Assembly (NCBI RefSeq): GCF_016899855.1
Contig: NZ_JACJJG010000013.1
Coordinates: 1 to 51,895, forward strand
Length of the DNA: 51,895 nucleotides
Source: Marseilla massiliensis
GTDB taxonomy: Bacteria; Bacteroidota; Bacteroidia; Bacteroidales; Bacteroidaceae
Reading direction: 5' to 3'
Part shown: piece after piece, positions 33,949-43,213 of the stretch
Numbering within the stretch: position 1 is the stretch's first letter
Layout: every line of letters begins with the position of its first letter
Position numbers and translations under genes: made by a program
The notes under the pieces: generated by a model
Database searches by the model: none
What the model was told of the DNA's origin: nothing
The model's input: the letters and a program-made list of their open reading frames with translations, nothing else

Positions 33949-34226
33949 TCGTCAAACGAGGATAAGTTTCTTGTCTTGTTGCTCACCCGTCCTTCAGCGA
34001 TTGCACGCTCCATCATATCCGCTTCTGGGTCGTCCGCCCACGCTCCAGCCAGCTTTGAAAAAGCATACTGACCTGCATTCACGGCCGGTGTATTCACCGT
34101 TTTATCGTTTTTCAGCAAAGAGTCGGTAAGTTTTCTCACCAAACGTAGCTTCTCCATGCCGTTCAAATTATCAAGCATGGGGAAATAATAATCAACCCAA
34201 TTTATACTCATTTCCATTCCTTTCAT
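33945..34226 (-). CDS. Putative antitoxin of the PIN-domain toxin
   Basis: A 93-residue protein overlapping the toxin start by 4 bp. It is not a recognisable AbrB or RHH antitoxin. The N-terminal half (WVDYYFPMLDNLNGMEKLRLVRKLTDSLLKN) looks helical; the C-terminal half is acidic (WADDPEADMMERAI) and probably wraps the toxin. Antitoxin role is inferred from position. Several ATGs are possible (34226, 34217, 34211); I take the first because it overlaps the stop of a small upstream ORF in the same ATGA manner. Confidence 0.75.
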   Translation of the reverse strand: MKGMEMSINWVDYYFPMLDNLNGMEKLRLVRKLTDSLLKNDKTVNTPAVNAGQYAFSKLAGAWADDPEADMMERAIAEGRVSNKTRNLSSFDE

Positions 34227-34315
34227 CTTTCTGCTCCTTTCTTAATAACATTGAGCATATCGCCAAACACCGACAACAAAAGCAGTGCCGTAACGATGTA
34301 CTTGGCCATATCCAT
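34223..34315 (-). CDS. Possible 30-residue hydrophobic peptide coupled to the antitoxin gene
   Basis: ATG GAT ATG GCC begins a 30-codon frame encoding MDMAKYIVTALLLLSVFGDM followed by LNVIKKGAER; residues about 6-18 could span a membrane. Its TGA overlaps the antitoxin ATG by 4 bp, the same coupling seen between antitoxin and toxin. A good promoter lies just upstream. I do not recognise the peptide. It could be a leader peptide, a third component of the system, or chance; the coupling and the hydrophobic-then-basic pattern favour translation. Confidence 0.45.
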   Translation of the reverse strand: MDMAKYIVTALLLLSVFGDMLNVIKKGAER

Positions 34316-34346
34316 AAGTCATTTGCCCAATTCCTTTTTCATATTG

Positions 34347-34377
34347 CAAATATAGCACAAGTTGATTGAAACTCAAA
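34347..34377 (-). promoter_or_regulatory. Promoter of the toxin-antitoxin unit
   Basis: On the minus strand -33 TTTG (34377-34374) and -7 TATATTTG (34354-34347) are 19 bp apart. Transcription would start near 34342, giving a leader of about 115 nt before the antitoxin, which holds the 30-codon ORF. Confidence 0.78.
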
Positions 34378-34671
34378 ATAAAAGGAAAAGAAACGAGATT
34401 TTATTTTGGTTAATATCCGTCAGTACATCACACAACACGATAAGGCCGAGACAGTATCAGCCACCATGACAGCAGACAGAATCCTCTGAGGCTGCAAGCA
34501 AAGGTTACAAAATAGTCATTTCGCAACCTTCAGGCGCATGTTTGTTGTCAAAACGTCAAACAGAAGATGTCCGTGTATTTTGCCGAAATAGAAAAACGAA
34601 GGCGCGTATCACGGCACGTTTCAGCGCAAAATGTCATCTTTAAGTTGTCAAAACACGGCTAAAAACAACAC
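34378..34671. other. Non-coding stretch between the toxin-antitoxin promoter and repeat locus E
   Basis: Nearly 300 bp with no gene, no consensus promoter and no hairpin that I can support. Together with the repeat array that follows, it makes a gap of about 750 bp before the SGNH hydrolase gene. Confidence 0.5.
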
Positions 34672-34818
34672 GAAAGACCGTCTTTCAGAATATAAAAGAC
34701 AGCCTTTCGCATCACTAACGACGGCTTTCGGCATTGCCAAAGACCGTCGTTTACACCCGTAAAGGTCGTTTTTTAGGCTTCAAACGGCCGTTTTCGTTGC
34801 ACACAAAAGCCGCAAGCC
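34672..34818. repeat. 22-bp-phased repeat family, locus E (six modules plus a decayed seventh)
   Basis: Cores GACCGTC, GACAGCC, GACGGCT, GACCGTC, GGTCGTT and GGCCGTT are centred at 34679, 34701, 34723, 34745, 34767 and 34789, every step 22 bp. AAAAGCCG at the next expected place (centre 34811) looks like a seventh, decayed copy. It is the longest array in the window and sits in a divergent gap, about 300 bp before the SGNH hydrolase gene. Confidence 0.85.
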
Positions 34819-35124
34819 GACGTATCGTCTTGATAATATTACACTTACGTTTGCACACGATTTTTCGCCGTATTTGCGTCTGCCAGCCTTTTATTTTCGG
34901 CCGACGGCCTTCCTGAGCGCCAACGAAAATCAGGAAGAAAGCCGCAAGGACTATCTTGACTGCATAATGAAAGTATGGCAAAATGCTGCTGTCTGACTGA
35001 CAAAATATCGCATGAAGCAAGGCTTCTTTTCTTCCGTTTCATTAATATAACGGATAAAATACCGGAATAAAAAGTGTTTTATGAACAAAAATAACTAACT
35101 TTACAGCCGCTAACTAAAACTATC

Positions 35125-36021
35125 ATGAACAAGAAAATATTGCTTTTCGCCGTGGCTATGACGGCCTTCATGCCTGCCATAGGGCAGACTACGGCACCTG
35201 AATCAGCCACAATCCAGCCTGCGGGCAACGTCTGTCCGCTTGGCAACCAGTCGGCATGCGACATGCCATCATGTACCTTCCGCCACCCCTGGGCGGGCAA
35301 GCGGGTATGCTTTATAGGCGACTCGATGACCGACCCGAGGAACAACAGCGAGGAAATAAACAAGAAATACTGGAACTTTCTGCAAGAATGGCTCGGCATA
35401 ACGCCCTACGTCTATGCCATCAGCGGCCGCCAGTGGGACGACGTGCCACGGCAGGCAAAGGCGCTGAAGGATGAGCACGGCGACAACGTTGACGCCATAA
35501 CGGTGTTCATCGGGACTAACGACTTCAACGCGGGAGTGCCCCTCGGCCGCTGGTATGACGAGCGCGAGGATACAGTATTGGCTGCGGTGCACAGTCCGAA
35601 GAAGTACTACAAACGCAAGAAGCGCACCCCGTCAATGGACAACACCACGTTCAAGGGACGCATAAACATAGCAATAGAAAGCCTCAAGACACTCTTCCCC
35701 GACAAGCAGATAGTGCTGCTTACGCCGATACACCGTGCCCGCGCCGAGTTCGGAGCAGAGAACCTGCAGCCCGACGAGAGCTGGCAGAACGTGTGCGGAG
35801 AGTACTTCAGCGCCTACGTTGACGCAGTGAAGGAGGCCGGCAACGTGTGGGGCGTGCCCATAATAGACCTCAACGCCGTGAGCGGAATGAACCCGATGGT
35901 CAAGGCGCAGCAGTCTTACTTCCACAACGCGGCCACCGACCTGCTCCACCCCAGCGTTAAAGGACAGCGGCGTTTGGCGCAAACGCTGGTGTATCAGCTC
36001 ATGGCGCTGCCGGTATTTTAG
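35125..36021 (+). CDS. Secreted SGNH/GDSL-family hydrolase
   Basis: A 298-residue protein with a signal peptide (MNKKILLFAVAMTAFMPAIG, cleaved near GQ-TT). The SGNH blocks are in order: the nucleophilic serine in VCFIGDSMTD (block I), the glycine of block II near YAISGRQWDD, FIGTNDFNAG (block III) and D/H of ATDLLHPSVKGQRRLA (block V). Family members are esterases, often removing acetyl groups from polysaccharides in the periplasm. Two extra cysteine-rich N-terminal stretches (CPLGNQSACDMPSC) are not part of the core and might form disulfides. No carbohydrate-utilisation genes are adjacent, so the substrate is open. Confidence 0.9.
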   Translation: MNKKILLFAVAMTAFMPAIGQTTAPESATIQPAGNVCPLGNQSACDMPSCTFRHPWAGKRVCFIGDSMTDPRNNSEEINKKYWNFLQEWLGITPYVYAISGRQWDDVPRQAKALKDEHGDNVDAITVFIGTNDFNAGVPLGRWYDEREDTVLAAVHSPKKYYKRKKRTPSMDNTTFKGRINIAIESLKTLFPDKQIVLLTPIHRARAEFGAENLQPDESWQNVCGEYFSAYVDAVKEAGNVWGVPIIDLNAVSGMNPMVKAQQSYFHNAATDLLHPSVKGQRRLAQTLVYQLMALPVF

Positions 36022-36063
36022 CCACTGCCGTACGCCCGCATCATGCTGGCAACGGCTCTACTA

Positions 36064-36176
36064 CAAGCCTGGCAGTCGCTTTCTAACGGGTATATAAGAG
36101 GTCATCTCAAGCCTGGCAGTCGGTATTCGTCATTCCGTGCTTGACACGGAATGACGAATACCGACTGCCAGGCTTG
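36064..36176. repeat. Perfect 32-bp-arm hairpin with an extra partial copy
   Basis: Arms 36108-36139 and 36145-36176 are exact reverse complements around CTTGA. The first 15 bases of the left arm (CAAGCCTGGCAGTCG) are repeated upstream at 36064-36078, which could pair with the same right arm. It follows the SGNH gene by 43 bp to the partial copy. No T-run follows, so it is not an ordinary terminator. Confidence 0.85.
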
Positions 36177-36343
36177 TAAGAGGGTGTCGTATGCGTAACG
36201 ATTTGCGACTACCAGACTATAGTATTGCGGCATATTAACGAGGAAACGGCCTTATTTACCCGGCTTGTTTGACCACGACAACACGCCACTAATTACAACA
36301 AAACCTCATTATCCACAACAAAAGGGAAAAAACTTTAAATCGT

Positions 36344-36374
36344 TTTGCCGTCTTGTCTTTATTGTTTACCTTTG
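36344..36374 (+). promoter_or_regulatory. Promoter of the alpha-2-macroglobulin-like gene
   Basis: -33 TTTG (36344-36347) and -7 TACCTTTG (36367-36374) are 19 bp apart. The transcript leader would be about 130 nt. Confidence 0.75.
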
Positions 36375-36510
36375 TAATTGCATTTAAAAAGTTAAAAGGC
36401 AAGGAAACGGAAAGATTGAATGGCCGGATTGCCGACATCTATACGGTAAACATCTATAACCGCCATGAAGCCTTATCCGCCACCCTTGACAGAACAAAAA
36501 ATTACCGCTC

Positions 36511-39500
36511 ATGAAAAAGACGATTATTTCACTGCTTTCGATTTTATTCCTATTACCAGGCGTTATGTTGGCAGACGGATATACACAATTATGGAAAAAG
36601 GTTGACGATGCGGCCAAGAAAGACCTGCCCAAGACGCAGATTGAATGCCTGAAGGCCATCATCGACAAGGCCGAACGGGAAAAGAACTACGGCCAGCTGC
36701 TAAAGGCCGAGTGGCAAACGATGTGGACATGGCACTCAATATCGCCCGACTCGCTCGCTCCGCAGATTGAACGCCTCGAGCAAAAGGCCGTGACATACGA
36801 AAAGACAGACCCCGCACTGGCCGCCGTATGCTACGCAGCGCTGGGAAAGACGGCCGGCGAACGATGGATGCGCAGTTACAAAGCGCATGAGCAGGCACCG
36901 GAATATTTAAAAAAGGCAATGGCCAATCCGGCCCTGCTCGCGCAGAAGAAGGCCGAGGCTTACGCGCCGTTTACCGTCAAGGGGCGCGACGCCGACCTCT
37001 TCGGAGGCGACCTGCTGAGCCTCATCGGATACACCGCCGGCGACTACAAGGCCATGCACGACTACTACGCCACGACCTCCAACCGCACCGCCACGCTGCT
37101 TACGGCGCTCGACATGGTGCGTGACGACGCCATGAAAACGGGCCTATTCTTCGTCTACAAGAAGGATTCACAATACATGGAGTCGCTCGACTCGCTTACA
37201 AGGCTGTACTCCGACCTGCCGGCCTGCGCCGAAGTGGCCATCAGCAGGTATGACGTGATGAAATTCGCGAAAGACATCACGGCTCAAGAGAAATCCAACT
37301 TCCTCAACGACGCAATAAACCGCTGGAGTCCTTGGCGCCGTACGGACAAGCTGCGCAACGAGCTGAAGGAACTTACACGCCCGTACTTCAATGCCACGAC
37401 AGAACGCAGCATGGTGTTGCCAAGCCGTGACTTCACAATGAAATACGACGTGCGCAACATAAAGGAACTGCGACTTACCCTCACAAGACTGAACGCTACC
37501 GGAGCCGACAAGCTGTACGTGGACAGCGACAAGGAATATAATAAGGTTAAGGCACTGAAGAGCGCGTCCTCTGCCGTTACCATGAAAAAAGCCTTCGGCA
37601 CACAGCCTGAATATGAAGTGGTGAGCGACTCGTTCATCGTCAAGGGCCTTCCCGTCGGCGTTTATCTTGTAGAAGTTGAGACAGACAACAACAGCATAAC
37701 GCCTGACCGCGACATGCTGTACGTTACCGACATGTTCATCATCCATCAGGAACTGCCCGGCAACAAGATGCGTTTTGCCGTGTTGAGCGGCACTACGGGG
37801 CAACCCGTAGCGGGAGCGAAACTCGACATCCGCCACAGGGACGACAAACGGAAGGTCATTACGTGCAAGGACAATGGCGAAGCGTTGTTTTTCTTTGACA
37901 AGACAAGCGTTGACGAAGTGCGTGCATATACCGACACTGACAACGCCGCGCCGTTTGTGAGCGCCTATAACAACTTCAGCTATAACGAGAACACATTTAA
38001 CCGCGACGTAGCCTCACTGTTCACCGACCGCAAGATATACCGCCCCGGCCAGACCGTTCGCGTAGCGATGGTGCTTCGCCACATTGACAAGCTTGAACAG
38101 AATGCCATTGCCAACCGCACGGTGAAACTGACTTTGAAGGACGCCAACTATAAGACTGTAGCCGAAAAGAATGTCACTACCGACGAATTCGGTACCGCCT
38201 CGGCCGACTTCACGCTGCCTTCGGGCGGGCTTACAGGTTCGTTCTCGATAAGGACGGAGAATCTTCTGGGCGGCTCTGTGGGCTTCCGAGTGGAGGAATA
38301 CAAGCGCCCGACGTTCCAGGTTGAGTTCGATAAAGTAAAGGAAATGTACGAAAACGGAGATACCGTGACCGTAACCGGACGTGCCAAGGCATACTCGGGT
38401 GTAGCCGTGCAGGGCGCAAAGGTAAAGTACACCGTACGCAGGAAACAGGCCCTGTGGTGGCGTTTCAGCTATACGGGAGCGTTCTTCAACGAGAACGACA
38501 ACGCCGTTTTGGCTGAGGGAGAGGCCGTTACCGACGGCAAGGGCGAGTTTAAAATCCGCATACCGATGCAGCTGCCCGTATGGGAAGAAAGTATCGGTAT
38601 AAGCAAGGATGACTACTACCGCATAGCCCGTTTCTATAATATCGTGACCGAGGCCGACGTTACCGACATGGCCGGCGAAAGCCACAACGGCGATATATCG
38701 TTGCCGTTGGGCAACAAGCCGACGTCGTTCGCTTGCGACGTTCCCGAACAGACGTTACGCGACAGCCTGAAGACGATAACCTTCTCGCTGAAGAACTCCG
38801 CCGGAAACAATATCGACGGCGACGTGACTTACACCGTAAGCGGTATAAGCGGAACGTTTAGCGCCAAGACAAACACCCCGACCGAGTTGGCATGGAACAC
38901 CATGGAACTGCTCAAGTCGGGCCGGCACACAATAACGGCAATATGCGGCAACGACACTGTACGCCGCGACTTCGTGGTATTCAGCTACGATGATACAGTG
39001 CCGTGCGTGGAAACCCCCGACTGGTTTAACGTCTCCGGCGACGTATTCCCACGTGACGGCAGCCCCATATACCTGCAGTTCGGCTCGTCAGACACCGACG
39101 TACACGTGCTATATACAGTCATTTCAGGCAACAAACTCCTGAAGAGCGGTAGCCTGGAACTAAGCAACGCCGTGAAGACTTACCGCCTGCCGTACAAGGA
39201 AGAGTACGGTTCGGGCGTGCGCATCAACCTCATATGGGTTAAGGAAGGCAAAGTTTACAACCACAACTTCACAATACAGAAGCCCTTGCCTGACAAGCGC
39301 CTGATACTGAAATGGACCACTTTCCGCGACCGCCTGACGCCGGGACAGCAAGAAGAATGGACACTCAACATAACAAGACCTGACGGAAAGCCTGCCAACG
39401 CACAGCTTCTGGCCACCATGTATGACGCCTCGCTCGACCAGCTGACGCCATTCTCGTGGTATTTCAACCAATATACACGCATCAACTTGCCGTGGACAGC

Positions 39501-42111
39501 ATGGCGAACGGCAAATATTTACCCTGTTGATTTCTACGGAACACTGAACCAAAAACTTGCTTCAGTCAAGTCTTTGGATTTCGGAAACATCGAGACAAAC
39601 CTCAATAATATACTCTATGCGAAAGAAGAAGTAGTCATAACGGGATACGGTAACAGCACAGGAAAATATCTCACGGGGTCTACGCAAAATATAATGGTAC
39701 GCGGAACGGCACCCGTCATGAAGAAAAACGCCGAGACACGGACTACAATCGGAGCATTCAATGCCTCTGCCGATGCCGCCCTTGCAGGGGACGTTCTCGT
39801 GCAGGAAGAGTCAGCCAAAGCTCAGATGGAGGAAGAAACAGCGCCTACCGAGCCTGCCGTTCCGCTCCGCGAGAACCTCAACGAAACGGCATTCTTCTAT
39901 CCTGCACTTGTAAACAACACCATAGACGGCAACGTATCAATCAAGTTCACGCTGCCGGAAAGCGTTACTACATGGCGCTTCATGGGCTTCGCTCACGACA
40001 AGGAAATGAACTATGGACAGATAGAAGGCAAGGCCGTAGCCGCCAAGACCGTGATGGTACAGCCCAACATGCCGCGCTTCGTACGTGTTGGCGACCGTGC
40101 AAACATATCCGCACGCATCTTAAACACTGCCGACAAAACAGTAAAAGGCACGGCCATTATGCAACTCGTCGACCCCGAAACTGAAAAAGTTATATTGGAG
40201 ATAAAACAGAAATTCGAGGTTGATGCCGACTCAACAGGCGCCGTATCGTTCAGCTACAGGCCTGACTCCAACCATTCGTTGCTCGTCTGCAGGATTTTCG
40301 CCGAAGGCAAAGATTTCAGCGACGGAGAGCAACATTACCTGCCGATACTGTCCGATACCGAGCTGGTGACAACAACCGTGCCTTTCACACAGCACGAACC
40401 GGGAGTTAAGACCATCGACCTGAAACCGCTGTTCCCTGAAAACGGACGTAGCGAGAAGCTCACGATAGAGTACACGAACAATCCTGCATGGCTCGTACTA
40501 CAGGCCTTGCCTTATATAAGTAACTTACGTGAAGACAACGCCATCAACCTTGCCACGGCTTATTATGCCAACAGTATCGGCGCGTACATGATGAAACAGT
40601 CGCCGAGAATAAAGAGCGTATTCGACCAGTGGAAACATGAGACTGGCCAGGAAAGCCTCATGAGCAGCCTTGAAAAGAACCAAGAGTTGAAAAACATGGT
40701 GCTTAACGAGACCCCATGGATAGCCGACGCCGACAGGGAAAGTGACCAAAAGCAAATGCTTGCCAACTATTTTGACGAGTCGACACTCAACAACAATCTT
40801 ACGACTGCACTCGAGAAATTACGCAAGTTGCAAAACTCCGCAGACGGTTCTTGGTGCTGGTGGCCGGGAATGAGATACGGTTCGCCTACACTTACGGCAG
40901 CAATTACAGAAACTTTAGTTCGCCTTGACAACATGATTGGCGCACAGACGGAGACGAAGGCGATGACAGACAAAGCCATAAAATTCCTCGGCGACGTCGT
41001 TGTGAAGGAATATGAAGAGATTAAGAAGAACGAGAAGAAAGGCATGAAAGTCTACATCAACGTGGACAATGCCGTACACTATCTTTACATCTGCGCCATC
41101 AGCAACCACAAACCCACTGCCAAGGAAAACGAAGCAGCCCAATATATGCTTGAGGAATTGAAGAAGTACAATGTCGATTTGAACCTGTATTATAAGGCTT
41201 TGATGGCCGTTATCCTGGCCGACGAAGGCGACAAGCAGCTTGCACGGCAGTATGTACAGAGCCTTGACGAATATTCTGTCGCAACAGAAGAGATGGGACG
41301 TTATTACGACTCACCGCGTACCGGCTACAGTTGGTTCGACTACGGCATACCTACACAGGTTGCGGCAATCGAGGCCATGACGCTCGTCAACGCACAAGGA
41401 TACGCCAAAACCATTGACGAGATGAAACGTTGGCTACTCCAACAAAAACGAGTACAAGGATGGACAACACCTTTCAACAACGTAAATGCAGTCTACGCAT
41501 TCCTCAACGGCAACATGAAGGTGCTTGAAAGTAAAGCTGAAACAACTCTTGCCGTTGACGGCAAGACGTTAGAACTGCCTAAAGCTACTGCCGGACTTGG
41601 TTATGTAAAGACATCTATAAAGCCCGACGGAAGCGATAAATTCACTGCTACGAAAACTTCGGAAGGCACTTCATGGGGAGCCGTTTACGCTCAGTCTGTA
41701 CAACAGACATCAACTATAACATCTGCTTCCGCAGGAATGAGTGTTACAAGAGAAATCCTCTCTGCTGACGGGAAACCGGCAACAGCATTGAATATAGGCG
41801 ACAAGATAACTGTACGCATAACCATCCGGGCCGACCGCGACTATGATTACGTACAAGTAACCGACAAACGCGCAGCTTGCATGGAACCAGTAAACCAGTT
41901 AAGCGGTTACCGTAAAGGCTACTATTGTACGCCTAAAGACAACGCGACAAATTATTATTTCGACCGTATGGGCAAAGGAACGCACGTAATCGAAACCGAA
42001 TACTACATCGACCGCGCCGGTCTGTATGAAACTGGAACGTGTACTGTACAGTGCGCTTATGCCCCTGAATATTCAGCACGCACGGCTTCTACGACATTGG
42101 ACATCAAATAA
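36511..42111 (+). CDS. Alpha-2-macroglobulin-like protein without thioester
   Basis: A very large secreted protein (1866 residues) with signal peptide MKKTIISLLSILFLLPGVML. Helical N-terminal repeats (about 25-300) are followed by macroglobulin domains: the MG2 hallmark DRKIYRPGQTVRVAMVLR is near 506, the A2M bait/effector region lies around 900-1250, with TAFFYPALVNNTIDGNVSIK and TLPESVTTWRFMGFAH, and complement-like alpha/alpha helices follow. In thioester-bearing relatives a CxEQ motif occurs near the start of that helical domain; here the equivalent segment reads LPYISNLREDNAIN with no Cys or Gln. Homologues trap proteases in the periplasm; without thioester, trapping would be non-covalent. 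Residues 1039-1058 resemble a SusC plug motif (EEVVITGYG...LTGS). It is 40 bp upstream of the DUF1573 gene. Confidence 0.88.
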   Translation: MKKTIISLLSILFLLPGVMLADGYTQLWKKVDDAAKKDLPKTQIECLKAIIDKAEREKNYGQLLKAEWQTMWTWHSISPDSLAPQIERLEQKAVTYEKTDPALAAVCYAALGKTAGERWMRSYKAHEQAPEYLKKAMANPALLAQKKAEAYAPFTVKGRDADLFGGDLLSLIGYTAGDYKAMHDYYATTSNRTATLLTALDMVRDDAMKTGLFFVYKKDSQYMESLDSLTRLYSDLPACAEVAISRYDVMKFAKDITAQEKSNFLNDAINRWSPWRRTDKLRNELKELTRPYFNATTERSMVLPSRDFTMKYDVRNIKELRLTLTRLNATGADKLYVDSDKEYNKVKALKSASSAVTMKKAFGTQPEYEVVSDSFIVKGLPVGVYLVEVETDNNSITPDRDMLYVTDMFIIHQELPGNKMRFAVLSGTTGQPVAGAKLDIRHRDDKRKVITCKDNGEALFFFDKTSVDEVRAYTDTDNAAPFVSAYNNFSYNENTFNRDVASLFTDRKIYRPGQTVRVAMVLRHIDKLEQNAIANRTVKLTLKDANYKTVAEKNVTTDEFGTASADFTLPSGGLTGSFSIRTENLLGGSVGFRVEEYKRPTFQVEFDKVKEMYENGDTVTVTGRAKAYSGVAVQGAKVKYTVRRKQALWWRFSYTGAFFNENDNAVLAEGEAVTDGKGEFKIRIPMQLPVWEESIGISKDDYYRIARFYNIVTEADVTDMAGESHNGDISLPLGNKPTSFACDVPEQTLRDSLKTITFSLKNSAGNNIDGDVTYTVSGISGTFSAKTNTPTELAWNTMELLKSGRHTITAICGNDTVRRDFVVFSYDDTVPCVETPDWFNVSGDVFPRDGSPIYLQFGSSDTDVHVLYTVISGNKLLKSGSLELSNAVKTYRLPYKEEYGSGVRINLIWVKEGKVYNHNFTIQKPLPDKRLILKWTTFRDRLTPGQQEEWTLNITRPDGKPANAQLLATMYDASLDQLTPFSWYFNQYTRINLPWTAWRTANIYPVDFYGTLNQKLASVKSLDFGNIETNLNNILYAKEEVVITGYGNSTGKYLTGSTQNIMVRGTAPVMKKNAETRTTIGAFNASADAALAGDVLVQEESAKAQMEEETAPTEPAVPLRENLNETAFFYPALVNNTIDGNVSIKFTLPESVTTWRFMGFAHDKEMNYGQIEGKAVAAKTVMVQPNMPRFVRVGDRANISARILNTADKTVKGTAIMQLVDPETEKVILEIKQKFEVDADSTGAVSFSYRPDSNHSLLVCRIFAEGKDFSDGEQHYLPILSDTELVTTTVPFTQHEPGVKTIDLKPLFPENGRSEKLTIEYTNNPAWLVLQALPYISNLREDNAINLATAYYANSIGAYMMKQSPRIKSVFDQWKHETGQESLMSSLEKNQELKNMVLNETPWIADADRESDQKQMLANYFDESTLNNNLTTALEKLRKLQNSADGSWCWWPGMRYGSPTLTAAITETLVRLDNMIGAQTETKAMTDKAIKFLGDVVVKEYEEIKKNEKKGMKVYINVDNAVHYLYICAISNHKPTAKENEAAQYMLEELKKYNVDLNLYYKALMAVILADEGDKQLARQYVQSLDEYSVATEEMGRYYDSPRTGYSWFDYGIPTQVAAIEAMTLVNAQGYAKTIDEMKRWLLQQKRVQGWTTPFNNVNAVYAFLNGNMKVLESKAETTLAVDGKTLELPKATAGLGYVKTSIKPDGSDKFTATKTSEGTSWGAVYAQSVQQTSTITSASAGMSVTREILSADGKPATALNIGDKITVRITIRADRDYDYVQVTDKRAACMEPVNQLSGYRKGYYCTPKDNATNYYFDRMGKGTHVIETEYYIDRAGLYETGTCTVQCAYAPEYSARTASTTLDIK

Positions 42112-42151
42112 GCCAGGAAGTTAACAGTCGAGAATGAGAACAACAAGAACC

Positions 42152-43213
42152 ATGAACAAGAAAAAGATATTGATAATTTTGCTTGCCGCATCGGCGTTGG
42201 GCGTGTCGGCCCAGCGCATTACGGCAAAGCATGAAGTAATAGATTGTGGCAATGTATTATACGAACAACCGGTTACGGCAAAGTTTGAACTTACCAACAA
42301 AGGTAACGACTTGATTATTGACACCGTACGAACCAGTTGTGATTGCGCCATTGCCACCTACCCAAAAGGCGTAATAACGAAAGGCAACGACTTTGTTATC
42401 GAGTTGACGTTCGACTCCCGCCAGCTCGGACATTTCTACAAAGAGGCGGCGATATACAGCAACGCTTCTGACAAACCGTTTTATCTTACAATGCGCGGCG
42501 TGGTGGTCGACCAGCTCAAAGACTTCTCCGGCGTCTACGATTTTATGCTTGGCAGCGTGCGTGCAGAAAAGAACGACATTGAGTTTGACGACGTAAGCCT
42601 TGGTGAAATGCCGTCGCAAAAAATACATATCGTCAATAGTGGAACTGAAAGCGTAAGTCCGGTAGTCATGCATTTGCCTAATTATCTTACAGCATCTGTA
42701 TCTCCGACCAGCATTGCTCCCGGACATGGCGGTGTAGTGACAATCACGCTTAACTCGAACAAGCTGCGCAGTTACGGCCTTACACAATCGTCTGTATATC
42801 TCGGCATGTTCCCCGGCGACAAGGTTAGTGACGAAAAGGAAATAACGATTTCGGCAGTATTGCTGCCAGAATTCCGAAACATGTCAGAAACACAACTGGC
42901 CAACGCGCCGGTAATGAAGCTCTCTACGGAGACTCTTGAACTTGGCGAGTTCGGCGACAAGAGCGACCTCAGCGGCACGATAATTATCGAGAACCAAGGG
43001 CGCAGCCGACTTAACATAAGCTCGATGCAGATGTTCACAACAGGACTTAAGGTGCGCCTGAACAAATCAAGACTTGACCCGGGCGAGTCGGCAAAGATGA
43101 AAATCACGGCATACAAAAAGCAACTGAAGAACGCGAGAAGCAAACCGCGTGTGCTGATGATAACCAACGACCCCAACAAGTCAAAGGTAGTGATACACGT
43201 TAACGTTAAATAA
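42152..43213 (+). CDS. Secreted DUF1573 protein
   Basis: I start at the ATG at 42152 (353 residues) because the signal peptide MNKKKILIILLAASALGVSAQ begins there; the ATG at 42134 adds six residues. The Ig-like DUF1573 domain has the hallmark TVRTSCDCAIATYPKG (about 57-72), then NDFVIELTFDSRQLG. Further beta-sandwich segments follow (VVMHLPNYLTASVSP; LSGTIIIENQGRS). DUF1573 proteins are abundant, poorly characterised surface or periplasmic proteins of Bacteroidetes. It follows the alpha-2-macroglobulin-like gene by 40 bp, probably in one transcript, so the two may share a cell-envelope task. A palindromic repeat begins exactly at its stop codon. Confidence 0.85.
   Translation: MNKKKILIILLAASALGVSAQRITAKHEVIDCGNVLYEQPVTAKFELTNKGNDLIIDTVRTSCDCAIATYPKGVITKGNDFVIELTFDSRQLGHFYKEAAIYSNASDKPFYLTMRGVVVDQLKDFSGVYDFMLGSVRAEKNDIEFDDVSLGEMPSQKIHIVNSGTESVSPVVMHLPNYLTASVSPTSIAPGHGGVVTITLNSNKLRSYGLTQSSVYLGMFPGDKVSDEKEITISAVLLPEFRNMSETQLANAPVMKLSTETLELGEFGDKSDLSGTIIIENQGRSRLNISSMQMFTTGLKVRLNKSRLDPGESAKMKITAYKKQLKNARSKPRVLMITNDPNKSKVVIHVNVK

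Noticed and set aside
34751..35020. Open frame of 89 codons on the minus strand
   Set aside because: Its C-terminal part reads through the 22-bp repeat array and it has no promoter or family resemblance.
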